A stretch of 64,000 bases of DNA from Pseudoips prasinana (taxonomy: Eukaryota > Arthropoda > Insecta > Lepidoptera > Nolidae). Made by a program: the position numbers and the translations under genes. The notes beneath the pieces are model-generated. The model saw nothing but the letters and a program-made list of their open reading frames with translations, did no database searches and was not told where the DNA came from. Position 1 is the first letter of the stretch; the number at the start of each line of letters is the position of its first letter. Location: contig OX621260.1 in NCBI GenBank assembly GCA_951640165.1, positions 25,500,001 through 25,564,000 of the forward strand, read 5' to 3'. Shown in pieces: positions 9,953-24,100 of this stretch.

Positions 9953-10449
9953 TTTAGGGTTCCATAGCCAAATGGCAAAAAACGGAACCCTTATAGATTT
10001 GTCACGTCTGTCTGTCTGTCCATCCGTATGTCAAAGCCACTTTTTGCCGAAAGTATGAGAGCTGTACTGTTGTAACTTAGTAAGTAGATGTATTCTGTGA
10101 AGTGGGGTATCTATGGATAGGTCTTCAAAAATGATATTGAGGTTACTAGTATAATTTTTTTCTAAACTAATATATATATTTGATAAGAATAGTTTGCGCG
10201 AGAGACCCTTCCAAAGTGGTAAAATGAGTATCCCCCCCCCCCCCCCCTGTAACTTCTAAAATAAGAGAAAGATAAAACTAAAAAAAATATATGATGTACA
10301 TTACCATGCAAACTAACAATGAAAATTAGTTTGAACAAGATCTATCTAAATATATCTAAACCGCAATGTACCTTTCATTTAATCAACTGAAATATTTGGT
10401 GCTACGGAACCCTTCATGGGCGAGTCCGACTCGCACTTGGCCGGTTTTT
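9953..10449 (+). mobile_element. REP-B copy
   Basis: TAGGGTTCCATAGCCAAATG to GAGTCCGACTCGCACTTGGC, with a 15-base poly-C run at 10232-10246 in the same internal place as in the copy at 1238. Confidence 0.7.
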
Positions 10450-11088
10450 ATCCCATGATATATTAATTTCATCATCATTCATACCTTATCCTTAGGTTGG
10501 AATCTAAGTATATATATGATATTAACATTCCTTAAGTTCTCTCTTTTTAATTCAATAGTTATATAGCTACTTATTTTGTCCAATACATGTAATCTCTCCC
10601 AATTGCCCCTTTAGATTCAGGATATGTACATAAAACTAAAATAAATAGCACTCCTGCATCTATTAAGGATCTATTTTAAGCATTTAATTAGTTTCCAAAT
10701 TCAAAATGGGACCAAGAGTAAATAAAACCGATGATAAGCTCAGCTACACTACAAAAACTGGCTGTATGAGATTAAGTGTTTACTAATGATGTAACTTATC
10801 AGCGCTACACAGATTAAGATAAGAAGTTATCTCTAAAACATCAGATATACACAAGCATTAACATAAAAGTTCATTGACTTCTTTGGAAAACTTAAGTTTA
10901 CTATTGAAAATAGAGAAATAAATGCAAATTTATCTCTCTAATATTTTCTATATCTATAGTAAATTACCAATGGCACAGTGCCAATATCTCTCAATGAGAT
11001 AATTATATTATATGCATTTTTGATTTTTTTTTACATATTTAGTAATTTTAATTATTGGTCAGTGGGTATTCTTAGGGGCAGATTTGCT

Positions 11089-11355
11089 TTAAAAATCATT
11101 AACAGTTATTACAGTTCGGTGGGGAATAAACCATTCTCTATCAAGCAGTTCATCTGGTGTGTAGGTAACACATATTTTATGCATTGAAAAGTTGTAGACA
11201 ATCATTGGTGCACACACAAGCAACTGGTCTATTTTCAGTGCATTTAATTCTATGGAAACTAACCTCATAATAAACTGCCATGAAATTGTTTCAATTTGAT
11301 ATTTTTTGTAGAAATGGGAGATTTGGGCCAAAGCCCAATTTATTCATAGCTATTA
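11089..11355 (-). other. Unassigned open frame
   Basis: An 84-codon minus frame, WALAQISHFYKKYQIETISW ... then LLDREWFIPHRTVITVNDF and a stop at 11089. It includes a possible donor (TATGAG|GTTAGT at about 11265). The composition is protein-like but no family was recognised and no connecting exons were established. Confidence 0.2.
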
Positions 11356-13351
11356 TCAAAATTATTTTTTATTTTGTATGATATTTCTATCGATTTTCAG
11401 TATAGTTAATATTTATAAAATACACATTGATGGATACTAGACACACCTATTCATGAAAGAATACGTAAGGCTAAGCAATATAAAATATTGGTGCAATTAA
11501 TAAAAATATATTGGCACCAAACATAAATGTGCATAGTGATGTGAAGCAAAACAAAAGCCATAGATATAATCAATAGCACCCTATAAATAGAAAGCAAATA
11601 TGTGTCAGAGAAGAGATAATACTCACAGGAAGGAGCAACAATACATGGACGTGATCTCAGGAACAGTTTATAATATAGCCACTTTACCTATATTGCGTTA
11701 CACTACACTATTACATTACACGCTTTATGGCTTTTTTAAGTAAATTGAGCGCATGATTACAACGAAAAGCGAACGTAAACACATATTTTTTTATAACACG
11801 TTAGCAATTTTAAATGCACGTAGTCTATTAGAAACACTGATTTAACTTCGTAGATTGAAGCATATTTATTGAACGAATGCTGTAAATTACTGATTTATGA
11901 CATAATATTAAACAAAGTAAACTTAAAAGCTCTTTCGTAACCGATCGATAGTTATATCAAAACTATTCGAATGACAAAGAAACTTCGCTATAACGCATTC
12001 GATATGGTTGTAGACATTATTGCGAAGGGGATAAGCATAGCACTTCGGTCTTGTATGCAAGTTATTTTGTTGATATTAACATAATATTTGGGCTAAAATC
12101 CGTACCCAAATATTTATCTAAACTATTTTGTATCGACCATTAACCTCGCACCATCACCTAAACATTTTGAACTGTCAAATGTTAAGAATGTTCTTCACAT
12201 TTTTCCATCGACTGTCGATATAATAGCACCTATATTATAACATTTTTATATCGATTTCATAGAGTATACATCAATTAAAATAAGTTAACTAAATTTATAA
12301 GCGCCAGGTCCGAAAAGCCCTTGCAGGCGCTTTACCTTAATCTGCATACTGAATCTTGAGCCTGATTAGTACAATGTAGCAGATCAGGCTAAAATCCCAA
12401 GGTGTTGAAGTAAATTTTATATGAATCAGTTTAAGTTATCTATTATTTTGCATCAATGAATTCAGTGAATATGATAAACGAATTTGAATGACATTTAGAG
12501 TAGATTCATACTGACAATTAATTGTTTAACCTTTGGTTTCAATCAATTGTTTAACCACGGGAACACTAAGGGGTGGAGCTAGTAAAAGTATAAACAATAA
12601 TATTCAACTACAAATATTGATATCTAAATAATAATAAATCATGAAATTCAGAATCGAGTATCGACATGGAACAGCACTGAAACATCTGTGTTACCAGCTT
12701 TAAAATTTCTTGTAATTTATGATGCGTTCTGAATTATTAAAACGCCTTAGCAAAATGACATGATTGAAACTAGTATTAATTAAATATTAAAAATGAAGTA
12801 TTAGCCTTAAAGTCTATGATTAGAACTAATCAGTGCTATAATAAAGATACTGTAAACACCTTACCTATATAATCACCTCATGTAGGTCCTGAAAATACCG
12901 CTGTACCGTAAATTGTAGTTGAAGTAGGTACTGAAAATATTTTTATGAAACGGCTTCGAGTCTCTATAAACTCGATATAAAATATACGTGATTAGTTTAG
13001 CTATCACATATTGTTAAAACCTATAACTAAATTCCTCACGTTTACGCCAAACATATGTATAAGTAAGGAACCAAGCAGCGAGATTCATACAAAAGGGCAT
13101 TTATTTGATTTTCTTTCTCATGTTAAACCCTGTCTGTGATTGCTATCAGGCAAGCAAGACAAAGAAACTATACAAGATAAGACACTATAAAAAGAAGGTA
13201 TATATCTACCTATTTGGTTTGTCTTCGTAAGGAAGATCGATCTGTGTTTTGTATTCCGATTTTGTGAATCAAATGCCATTCCCTCAAATTTGGATTTCGA
13301 AATTCGAATGGAGATATTCCATAAGCAAGCTAGGTAAAGATTTCTAATAAT
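11356..13351. other. AT-rich intergenic stretch
   Basis: No supported gene. A short minus-strand ATG with a GTGAGT donor near 11625-11650 was examined and not accepted. No recognised repeat apart from short AT runs. Confidence 0.4.
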
Positions 13352-15626
13352 TAGTGCAGTCATTGAAGCATTATTGCTCCGATTTTTTTTACTGTGAACC
13401 GATTTGCATACAATTTTGGAATTAGGTTCATCTTACCCTTAACTTCAAAAGTGAAAATGATTTGAACTCCGCAACCACCCTGGGGGTGGTTGCCACCCCT
13501 TCTCGAAGGTGATTTTATTATTTTTCAAAATAACCTCAGATATCGATAGAAGGCCTAATTTTAAGCAAAAATCATCTATAAAGTTTTTCAATAAATCGAA
13601 TACTTTTCAAGTTATTAGCAAATGAAAATTCGCAATTTTTTCACGTTTTTCATCGGTTTTTTGGAAATATCTCCAAAAATATACGTTTTATCGAAAATTT
13701 TATAGAGAACAAAATTGTAGCAGGTAAAACAATAAACAATTTGGTTTTTTATAAAGTATTCTAAGTGCAATATTAAGCTAGATATTAAAGATCAAAGCCG
13801 TTTTTTATTTTGTCTGAAATTTAATCGATGTGGTCAATGCCATCTAGCGGCGAGCAAATGCATTTTATGCATTCTAATACAATAGGGTTTTGTAGTCCTT
13901 GAAATAAGCTTTAAAATGAGCACTATTAAAAGTCTTTTGCACGTAAAATAAGTGAGCTGTATTGCAAATAAGGAGAGCATCTAATATTTTTTCTTTTAAA
14001 TCAATGGGTTTCATAAGTGCCATTTCCACCAAAATTAAAATTAATCATATTCCGCCTAGAATTAACTTTATTATGAAGAGTTTGATAGATAGTATCAGTT
14101 TGGCTGCTTCAGGACACATAATTTTCAAAAAAGTCACGATAAAAAAAATTAACAAGATTTACAATTTTTAAAAATCCCACTTTTTTTTCATAATATCTCA
14201 AAAATGACGACAGATACGTATAAAAGTGTACAGATAAAAAATTTAGGTATTTTTATGACAAACAATTTGGGTTTTTTGTTTATTCTGTCAAACAAAAATT
14301 GACGGAGATATGATTGTTTAAAGAGCGCGTGGCAGCGCAATCACAGCCTCTCTTAAGCCCTTTAACCCTTCACCGTTTTATAAAAAGGTTATTTACTATA
14401 TATTGCAATGCAGGATATTGTAGCTCTCTTAATTACCTTTACAATGGTGTTTTATAAATTGAAGGAGTTATGGTCCAAAAACTTATCATATTTTTTTCTA
14501 CTTAGTAACTGAAAATTTATTATGGAGCAATGTGAAAGTACGCAGTATAATAGAGACCCCCAACTATTGTAATGTGTATATATATACATAATATGGCTCA
14601 TATATTTTGGAAACGTAGGCATGAATACATACCAACGTTCTTATATGTATATATAACACATTTGAGTGAAGGGGCCAACGAGCAAGCCATCGATAATAAA
14701 ATTAACTGATAGATTATGTAGTGGAATTTTTATATCAACACATTTTTTTGAGCTATTGGATACATAAATATATATTACTAAACTGCAAAAAAGGATGTGG
14801 AGCGTCTTGCGGATGCAGAAAAGTTGGTCTGTTTTGTAATAGTACCTGTGGAACGTGCAGTGGAGATAACTGCCAAAATAGCCCTCCGATTCAGCCAGAA
14901 GATGTTGAATGTGGCAGCGACTCCGAAATTGAGCCATGAATAATAATATTATATTTTAATAATAATAGTACAATTTTATATAATTTGTAAATATTTTATG
15001 CAATAAATGGCAATTTTTACTCTAAATTAAATTATTTTTAAATATGTAATCATATATATTTACTGTTTTAATTTAGGGGTAGTTTTAAGGGTAGAAAAGC
15101 TTAAGAATATGATAATCATTTTCGAGAGTGTGGAATAATATTCAAATCCTTTTCATTTTATATAAAGAAAAATTTAACCAATTTTTATCAAGGGGTAGTT
15201 TTCAAGAATTGAAAGGGGGTTAAAAATTTTATAATTATTATAGAGAATATAAAATATTACTTACTCTATACTTACATCTTTTTATGTCATACCAAAGTAT
15301 TTTTTTGTGATTTTTTCAATTTAGGGGTTGTTTGCAAGATTTTCAAGGGGTTGAAAATTATTTTAATATGAGGTAATTAAGTTAGAAAATACTTTACAAT
15401 TTCACCCCTTACTATTAGACATGTTTTATAGCGATAAAATGGCTCAAAGTCAATTATTCCATTAAGAGGTTGTTTACACCCCTTAAAAATAATAGGCGGA
15501 GTTCTGATCATTTTCACTTTTGAAGTTAAGGGTAAGATGAGCCTAATTCCAAAATTTCATGCAAATCGGTTAACAGTAAAAAAATTCGGAGGTAAGACCG
15601 TATTTTTCGCTTCAATGACTGCACTA
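13352..15626. mobile_element. TIR transposon, 2.3 kb, long terminal inverted repeats
   Basis: The left end TAGTGCAGTCATTGAAGC (13352) is matched by its complement at the right end (GCTTCAATGACTGCACTA, ending 15626). The inverted similarity continues for roughly 120 bp, including TTACCCTTAACTTCAAAAGT against ACTTTTGAAGTTAAGGGTAA. Subterminal G-rich blocks (GGGGTAGTTTT, GGGGTTGTTTGC) recur at 15070-15480, and a palindromic GGGGGTGGTTGCCACCCC lies at 13489. A cysteine-rich frame remnant lies inside (14781-14939). No transposase was identified and the superfamily is unknown. Flanks show no convincing target duplication. Confidence 0.65.
14781..14939 (+). pseudogene. Cysteine-rich C-terminal remnant inside the TIR element
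   Basis: The frame reads NCKKGCGASCGCRKVGLFC followed by NSTCGTCSGDNCQN and an acidic tail ending SDSEIEP before TGA. The spacing CxxxCxxxCxC...CxxxCxxCxxxxC resembles the tesmin/TSO1-like CXC cysteine clusters found at the ends of some insect mobile-element proteins. Upstream sequence is AT-rich with no long frame, so only the last exon or tail of a former element protein remains. The link to a particular transposon family is not established. Confidence 0.45.
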
Positions 15627-15957
15627 AATGTGTGGTGGAAAATTTTAAGTGGAACTGTTCATTTCTAACTCCTCCTTTTTCTTTCTGATTAAATTCGTTG
15701 CGGGATCCAAGACAGTTGTCGCGATTCCCCGGGACATGCCTGAGCCTCACCGCTCAGAGTCATTTCATTGTGTGCCATTGTTGATACTGGCTTACAGGCG
15801 TTGAAGTGGTGCGTAAGAGGGAGGGATTAGTCCCGATAATAATGTGTGTTATCTGTGTCGGGACGAGCTTAACAAATTAATGATCAAGTAATGTTTATGA
15901 ATCTAGATCCATGTCCCCCGATTCACATATTCCGTTCTCAAATACTTGACTTTCTTT

Positions 15958-16160
15958 GACTGCACGTGTGGCGTAGCGGTTAAGACGGGTCGCCTCACCA
16001 ATCTTGTCCCGGGTTCGATTCCTGCACAGGAGAACTATTTGTGTGAATCATAATTAGTTAATTGCGCTGAGTATGGGTGTACTTTGTGTCCGTCAATTGT
16101 ATGTTTGTAAACTCCACGAAACATGGATTAATTTGCCTAATGCGGGCTATACAACATGTA
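15958..16160 (+). mobile_element. SINE-3 copy
   Basis: Head GACTGCACGTGTGGCGTAGC with box B GGTTCGATTCC, then the GTGCGTGTCCG-like body and a GTTTGTAAACTCCACGAAAC tail. Nearly full length. Confidence 0.7.
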
Positions 16161-17079
16161 CCTAACTTAATTAACGCACATCCTGAAAATAGGTTGTTCA
16201 GAATCGTTTACTGAATCGATTTATATCATTTTTAATATAGGTAATTTTTTATTCCCAAATAATTTAAACTACGGAAATTATTTTCATATTAACCCTGTCC
16301 AGTCAATACTAAATGAAATGGACCGTAAGTCAAAGTAATAAAAATTAGACTTTTAAAGCGCAGTTTTATTTGTATTCATACAAATTCCATTATTCAATAC
16401 AAAATAAAGAAAAGTAAACTTTATTCCAAGAATTTAATTTAGTAAATAACAATGCATATACATGTTAAATTAAAAATTCAGTGTATGTATTATGATTATG
16501 ATTACAACATAATATTCTAATTGGGGTGTTTGAGTGTGTGCGTTAATTACGTTACATGTTGTATTTACTAATACTTACCAACACTATTTTGATATAATTT
16601 AACAGCTAAAGTTATAAAGGAGGCGTTTGGAATTTGTTAACAAAGCTTTTATATAGATAATATGTAAAACAATTGATTTTCCTACATTTAACGATCACCA
16701 ATTTCGAAAACAAGAGCGAAAGTCAGACACCTGTCTGACCGCCCGGACTTAGGGTGGGTAGACACGACCGTTGCATAAACAAAAAGTATTTTCTATACAA
16801 ACTGTTATCGAGGTGATTATCTGCTATGTATGTACTGGCTACGAAAACACCTACATAATTGTAATCATCATCGCGCCTCCAAGGTTAAATCAGTCAGTTT
16901 CATGGCCACTTCTGTTTGTGTCGGCCGCCGGTAAAGCTATTTATGTTGCGGTGCTCTGAATTTAATAACCAAACTAGATAATATGATATACAAAACACTA
17001 AGCGAGTATTATTTCATATTAAGTGCTCAATCAAAAAAATGCTTTCGGTAAGTACTTGCTTACATACTATCTAAATAGG
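16161..17079. other. Non-coding stretch upstream of the P450
   Basis: AT-rich. The missing first P450 exon should lie here or further left, but no ATG followed by a basic presequence and a phase-compatible donor was identified. An ATG-CTT-TCG|GTAAGT donor at 17039 has the wrong phase. Confidence 0.35.
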
Positions 17080-17195
17080 TATCATTGCTATAATAAAATA
17101 AATTTTATAAATGTTTTCATACAATGTGTACCTAAATATCTATGTTACTAGAAATAATAATGTATACAACTATATTACTTCAAACATGTTCTTTT
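17080..17195 (+). mobile_element. L-C LINE tail fragment
   Basis: ATCATTGCTATAATAAAATA ... AACAACTATATTACTTC-type block matching 4500-4640. Confidence 0.5.
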
Positions 17196-17751
17196 TTATT
17201 TTTAATGTTTTTAAACTTTCGCGATTTGTACACATTTTTTATATAGTGTGGACACGGGTCTCTTCGCGATAAAGATTTAGATAAGTAAATCTTTTTTAAG
17301 ATATATATCTTACATTACATTATAAATTATAGCCTATGTATTATTTGTATATATAAGCTACATTAGGTACTAAAAAGTTTCATCAAAATCCGATTGGTAG
17401 TTTTTGCGTGAAAGGGTAACAAACATCCATACAACTATTCATCCATATTCACAAACTATCGCATTTCTATCATTAGTAGGATACCTATTATATGATTTTT
17501 ATGTAGTTAGCCAAACTTTATATTTTACTTGAGAATATTCTGATGTAGATATTTATAACGCGACGAAAATTTAAAATCTCTATCATACTTTACAAAAGTC
17601 TCAAATAAAAAATGGAGTCAGTATAAATTAATGACTTAAATCTTTATTTAGGTTTTATAAAGAAAACCTTAAACATTTGTTTTCATGATGACTATTTGCG
17701 ATTTTCCTTGCTATACTGCTCTTGTAATTTTCTCAGTAAAAAGTTATCTAA

Positions 17752-17855
17752 ATGTATAAAAAACCGAGTGTGCTTTAGATCACACGACTGAAGTAAAACT
17801 TAGGAATACCAAACGTTACTGGTTATGACGAAAAGATTTATGAGAGAAAGAAAAT
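17752..17855 (-). repeat. Interspersed repeat E copy
   Basis: Inverted match to 3490-3635 (GAGTGTGCTTTAGATCACAC, ACGTTACTGGTTATG). Lies just upstream of the first visible P450 exon. Confidence 0.4.
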
Positions 17856-18152
17856 GTGTGATCTGTTTTTGGTTCATGTCGGCCTCGAAGTTTCCTGGTG
17901 TATTAGGAAAGAATTAATAATATCCCAAACAAATTATAGTATGCAAAACCATATATGTTCCATGGGAGGTGAGTTCGCAGTGCTTCAAAACGGCTGTACC
18001 GATTTTGATGTTGTGTGCGCCTTAATGTTTTGGTTTGAAAATTGGACCCAGCAGATGGCGCTACGAACATGCCAGGATTTTTTTCCATTTTCAGGGCAAT
18101 ACAACATCTGCCGGGACAGCTAGTTTTAAATATACTATATTATTCTTTACAG

Positions 18153-21100
18153 AAACGCCAATGTTCGAAAATATGCCACATCACAGGATGTCAAACCGTT
18201 CAAATCGATACCGGGCCTATCATCTTTACCATATTTCGGTCCGATCCATCACTTTATGCCTGTCATAGGTACGTATATTTAGTACTAAGTTTTAAGATCT
18301 CGAAGTCCGAGCGGTGTAATCCGGCCGCAGCACCCGGGATGACGAGGGTTCCACTCTCACAACGAATAAAGCTCCCGGTTGTTATAGGACTATCTATGAC
18401 TATTGTCTTAGCCAGTCAGAAGCCAATGGACTATCAAACCTTGTCTAACCACCTTGATTTCTGCTTCTCTATGGGTTATTAATTCCAATATAGTCCGTTG
18501 ACGGGCTTGTTGGCGTGGTTGGCAAATGCTTGCTTTTCACGCCGGAGATCGGGGGTTCGATTCCCACCCAGGACAGATATTTGTGTGCATGAACATGTCT
18601 ATTTGGTCTGGGTGTAATTATCTATGAAAGTATATATTTACAAAACATAAGTAGTAAATCAGTTATCTGGTTTCTATAGTATCTACAAGCTGTGCTTAGT
18701 TTAAAAAAAAAAAGAAAAAAATAGCAATCACTTGATTAATACTGTTTTTGCTTTTGGGTCGATTGGCCCCAAATGAAATAGACAATAGGCCAGACACAAG
18801 AAAATATAAGAGACTTGGTTATTATTGATAAGTCAAGCTCAACTCGATATCGTGCTTAACTACACACTTGAGTTGTTGATTCTTAAATCTAATTAGATAA
18901 TCAGTCCATTCAACAAAAACTTGGCGTTTCGACATCTATGCGTTTAGTCATTGACATACCTAGCCTCTTCTGGGATCCAAGAAAGGAACAAGGGCATCTT
19001 GGTTAAGCAAGCGCATCAACGACGGAAGGGCCCCATGATACCTGGAGGGCCCCCCAGGTTAGGTTAAGTTTTGTATACAGCATACTATTGCTACCAAATA
19101 ACTGATTCCTCGAGTATTTTGTATATACTAGGTACATCTTGATTGAATCTTGTGAATTTTATGAAATTATTTAATTATCTTATACGAATTTTATCGCGTA
19201 TTCATAACGGCTTTAGGTTACTGCCATATGGCAAAAAAGGGTGTCTCTATTAGCAGTCAAACTTTGTTATTTCTCTGTTTTCAGGTCAATTTGGGCCCAA
19301 AGAAAACCTATTCTCCATAGCTGAGATTTTGTATGAAAAATATGGTCCCATAGTGAGACTGGGTGGAGTATTTTCAAGGGCCGATATGGTTATGTTATTT
19401 GAACCGCAACACATCGATCAGGTACACTTGTTATTATTTTATGTGTATTATTTTTATTTTTTTATAATTATAATTATATTTATTATTTTTTATATGTATT
19501 ATTATTTTTGTATAATTCGTCATTATATCCGGAAAAGAAATACCTACACACTCTGTGAAAATTTCAACTACGAAATATAGCTCGTACTTATCTATAATGA
19601 AATAATGGAATTTATTCAGCACTTGGGTATTGACATACACTTGTACTTGTCAAGCTCACAATGCAGTACATAAACATAGTCCAACACAGTATAAAAATTA
19701 CAAAAATATAATTAGTCTAAAAAAATTAATCTATTATTTTGAAATTTAGTTGTACAATATTAAAATTAAAGAATTGAATTTGGCAATGAGCATTTGGCTA
19801 GCGCAGAAGGCTCTTGACCAGTAGCTTATATTAAACGATTAATACCCGAGGCCACCCTTTTAGGGTTCGGGCCACAGCTCAGGGGGCCGCTGAAGCAAAA
19901 GGACAGTATTCTAAGAGAGGGTGCGATCAGTTGCACGGGATCACCGATGACGCTTTCAGGGGCCAAAGCGATCCTCGCCGCTGAGGAGCCTACCCTAGCT
20001 AACCTGCGGCTTTCTCTAGCTACCTAGGTGGACGATCCGGAGAAGAAAGCCACAAAGAAACTCCGGGCTTGCTTTTTTCGTCTTCTTTTGCTTTTTGTTT
20101 TCGTTTTTGTTTTTTTTTTAATCATGTATTTTCTTACATTGGGATGGGGGTTATGTAGGCTAATGCACGCACAGAACCGTTGTCATCTAATGAATCGAAA
20201 AATTGTGAGATAATAAACAATATCATTAAATTTCACTCAAACAATTAGAATAACCTCTTACTAGATGAAAAAACGGTGGGTACATCCGCGTACATTTACA
20301 AAATTAACAAGTCACACGAAGTCAATATGTATTATAATATATTTTGTGTTTCAACTGTTTACTTGTCTGTTACAGTTACTATTAACGAATTGAAATTCTA
20401 CACAATTTCAATTTGTAAATTGTATAATTTAACAAGCACATACAAACCCTTTCGAAACATGACCGACTGATATGTTCACAGTTTCATGTGAAAGATCATA
20501 TCATATTGTAAACACCTTCCATACTATTAAATTTTAATTCTATAGCATTATTAGCAATGCAAAGCGAAAATCTAATATTTACTATGAGTAATATTATAAA
20601 CTTCAACTTGATCTAATTAGGTCCCATCTCTGAGACAACTTGTCAACGCAAATCGGCTATAAAGATGCAATTCCGGGTCCACTGGAACGTCCTAGCCAAG
20701 AAACTTAAAGATTTAGGTAATTAGTCTACTTTCTAAATTGGTAGCTAAGAATTATTTTCAAACTAGGACACACATTAAAATATAAACAAACAAGGACTTT
20801 CACTTTAGCAATGCTACAAAAACACAATAAAATAATAGGTCAATACATTGATCCGGCTCGAAAGACCAATGTATTGACCTATGTAGGTCGATTGCGGGTG
20901 TTAGAAATGAGTGGACTGTATATTATTGATGTAGGTTATATTAATTACCACACTACAGATTCAGTTTTCGTTACGGAACAAAGAATATAAAATTAAGTAT
21001 AAAAATTATGTATGCGCGAGCGCGGTGCGTCGGAGCTAACAGCTGACTGCCGAGCGCGGCCGAACGGGCACTCGGCTGGAATCGGTGGCCCCGCCCCCTG

Positions 21101-24100
21101 GTGGCGAAACGGTGCGCTGCGCGGCCGGTTGATGTACTCAACAATACTGAATTCCAATAAAGTTTGAACAACTAATTAGGGGATGGGCACTAATTACCTT
21201 AAATTCTATATATTTTAGGTTTATAGATCTCAAGAGTCAAATCCATTACGGCCTGGATTTGAAACAATGGAATATTACAGAGAAGTATTAAAGAAATCTA
21301 CATTCGAGGGAGTCTATGGATTGATGACAGCGTAAATATTTTATAATACTTATTTTATGATATGACTTGAAACACCGGCCAAGTGCGAGTCAGACTCGCG
21401 CACGAAGTGTTCCGTACCATTATCTATAAAAACAAAGCAAAAAATTCACGTTTGTTGTATGGGAGCCCCCTTCAAGATTTTAGTTTTTTATTATTTGTTG
21501 TTATAGCGGCAACAGAAATACATGATCTGAGAAAATTTCTACTGTAACTATCACGGTTCATGAGATACAGCCTGGTGACAGACGGACAGACAGACAGCGA
21601 AGTTTTAGTAATATGGTCCCGTTTTACCCTTTGGGGTACGGAACCCTAAAAAGCATATGTTGTACCGACCATATACCTAATGAATACTAAAATAATTGTA
21701 ATATCATAAAAATAATTAGTTGTCATTTAAAATATCACATTAAAATTCTTATGTACGTTTTACAGACAAGGAGCAAAGTGGCGCGACTTTAGAACAAAAG
21801 TGAATCCGGCTCTGTTGAAAATTAAACTGGTGAAGGTGTACACTCCAGCACTCGACGAAATTGCTAAAGATCTTATAGAGAGGTAGAACCTTTGACAACA
21901 ATTGACTTTAATTAAAATACTTGTTATATATTATCTACTAGCTGTGTCGCGCGGTTTTACCCGCGTTAAACTTTATAAATTATCACAGCTCCTTCCCCGT
22001 AGGTGATAGCGTGATAATATGTAGCCTATATGTTGATTCGACCTCTTAGTAATATTCATGCAAAGTTTGAAGTAAATCCATGCAGTACTTTTTGAGTATA
22101 GCCCGGACATACATACAGACAAACAGATAAACAGACAAAAATTCTAAAAACTATACTTTTGTTAGATCACGCCCCAAGTCTCCTTTTTTAAAAATATTCA
22201 ATGTACAGTTTTGATTTTCTTGTGATTTTATTATATGTATAAGATCATTTATTTTGTATATTTTGAAGGTTAAAGAAATTGAAAGACGACAAAAGTTATC
22301 TGCAAAATAACTTTCGGTTTGAGGTCGACAAGTGGTCTTTAGAATCTGTGGGCTATGTGGGTTTGGGAACGAGGCTAGGATGCCTCACAGACGAGATGAC
22401 TGCCGATCACCCCGGATTCAAACTGATGAAATGCTCAAAGGAGGTCATGGATTATTCATTCAAATTAGAATTCTTACCCAACCCATGGAGATATATCTCA
22501 ACACCTACTTTTAAGAAGCTTATGGAAACATATAATATACAATGGGAGTATGTATCATCTGTAACTACATAGACAAATTTAAAAACAATTAGATATAAGT
22601 AGTGTAAAAATGGGGGATCTGGATCAATGTTCCAAGATCCCCCCATTTATACAATTAATTTCATTCACAGTAACATAATTTTACTTATTTTACTATTCAT
22701 ATAATGTAGTCTTTAATAGGTACTGAATGAACATCTTAATCATTTTTCTGTCCATGAAATTAAATGATTAATCTATCTAGCTCTGAGTATTTGATAACAT
22801 CTAATAAACATCGAATGAACATTGATATCTGACCCGTACAATGCAATAATGATCTCATCACTGAGGTACGCAGATTGTTACTCGTGCTATTTATAATTGT
22901 TTCTCTTAATACACTACATTACACACATACATTTAAAATATAGGTATCTAATTATGTTTCAAGTTTTCATATTCTTAAATAAAACTACAATTCATTTGCA
23001 AAATAATAAGTGATTATTGACAATAATTTATTAACATTTATTTTACAAAGACTGGTAAAACGTATTGTTCAAGTAATGTAACATATCTTTAACTCGCAAG
23101 TAGATGCTATCAGTGTAAATGTCTTTTACAATAATATGCTGAAAACATATCTCCGCACTGCACCGACAGACGGATGATTCGATGCTTTCAAACTGGTTTG
23201 CATTATAAACCTCGATCTGAATTACTTTCGAGCCCTTTGAAACAGTATTATAAAAATTCAACAACTGTCTGCTATCAGCATTGTTCGTTTGTTCTTCTCA
23301 TCCAAATAATCAACGACATTTTGAACTACATCAGGGTCTATCATCAGCGGAAGTGAAACCGGTGAGTAAGCCCAAGTGGGTAACTAAAACATATTATTCG
23401 TTTATTTATTTAATAGACATTATTTTAATTTCTCCTATGAAATTAATAAAATATCAAATTATGTATAGTTAATTTACTGACCGACATTTTAGTATTTCTT
23501 AGGTGCACGTCAAAGAAGTCATAAAGTTAAATAATTTTATTCTATTGTTTTCTCGATCTTATATAACAATCATTTTGTATTGTAAAATGAATATTCATCT
23601 ATACAAATAAATAAAATTGAAGTGTCTGTTTGTAATATTGAAATAACCGGTTTTTACTACATGTATATGAATATATATACGGTACATACTCCAAAATAAC
23701 ATTTTTTATAATTTTTGTCTGTCTGTCTGTCTGTTTGTTCCGGCTAATCTCTGAAATGGCTGGACCGATTTTGACGGGACTTTTATTGGCAGGTAGCTGA
23801 TGTAATAAGGAGTAACTTAGGCTACTTTTATTTTAGAAAAGGTTCTTATTTTTGTAAAAAAACAAAAATCTAACAAAATAAACTAATTAACACGCGGACG
23901 AAGTCGCGGGCACAGCTAGTTTGTAATATAATATCAGGTGTAACAATAATATACAATGTGAAGATATGTTTGTTCCTTGTAAATAAAATTTTCTTGCTAA
24001 TGCCTTATTAAACTAACATACCTATAATAAATATTTACATAAGTAACTTAACGAAATTAATTGTAAAAATGGGGGATATCCAGGATCCCCCATTTTTACA

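Noticed and set aside
11500..11660. Minus-strand ATG at about 11650 with a GTGAGT donor and a hydrophobic second exon
   Set aside because: The intron would be only about 46 bp and the peptide is AT-driven hydrophobic sequence with no continuation.
20028..20213. Identical short frames starting DDPEKKATKKLRACFFRLLL at 20028 and 33551
   Set aside because: They lie antisense in the 3' UTR of the L-H LINE. Identity reflects the shared repeat, not a gene.
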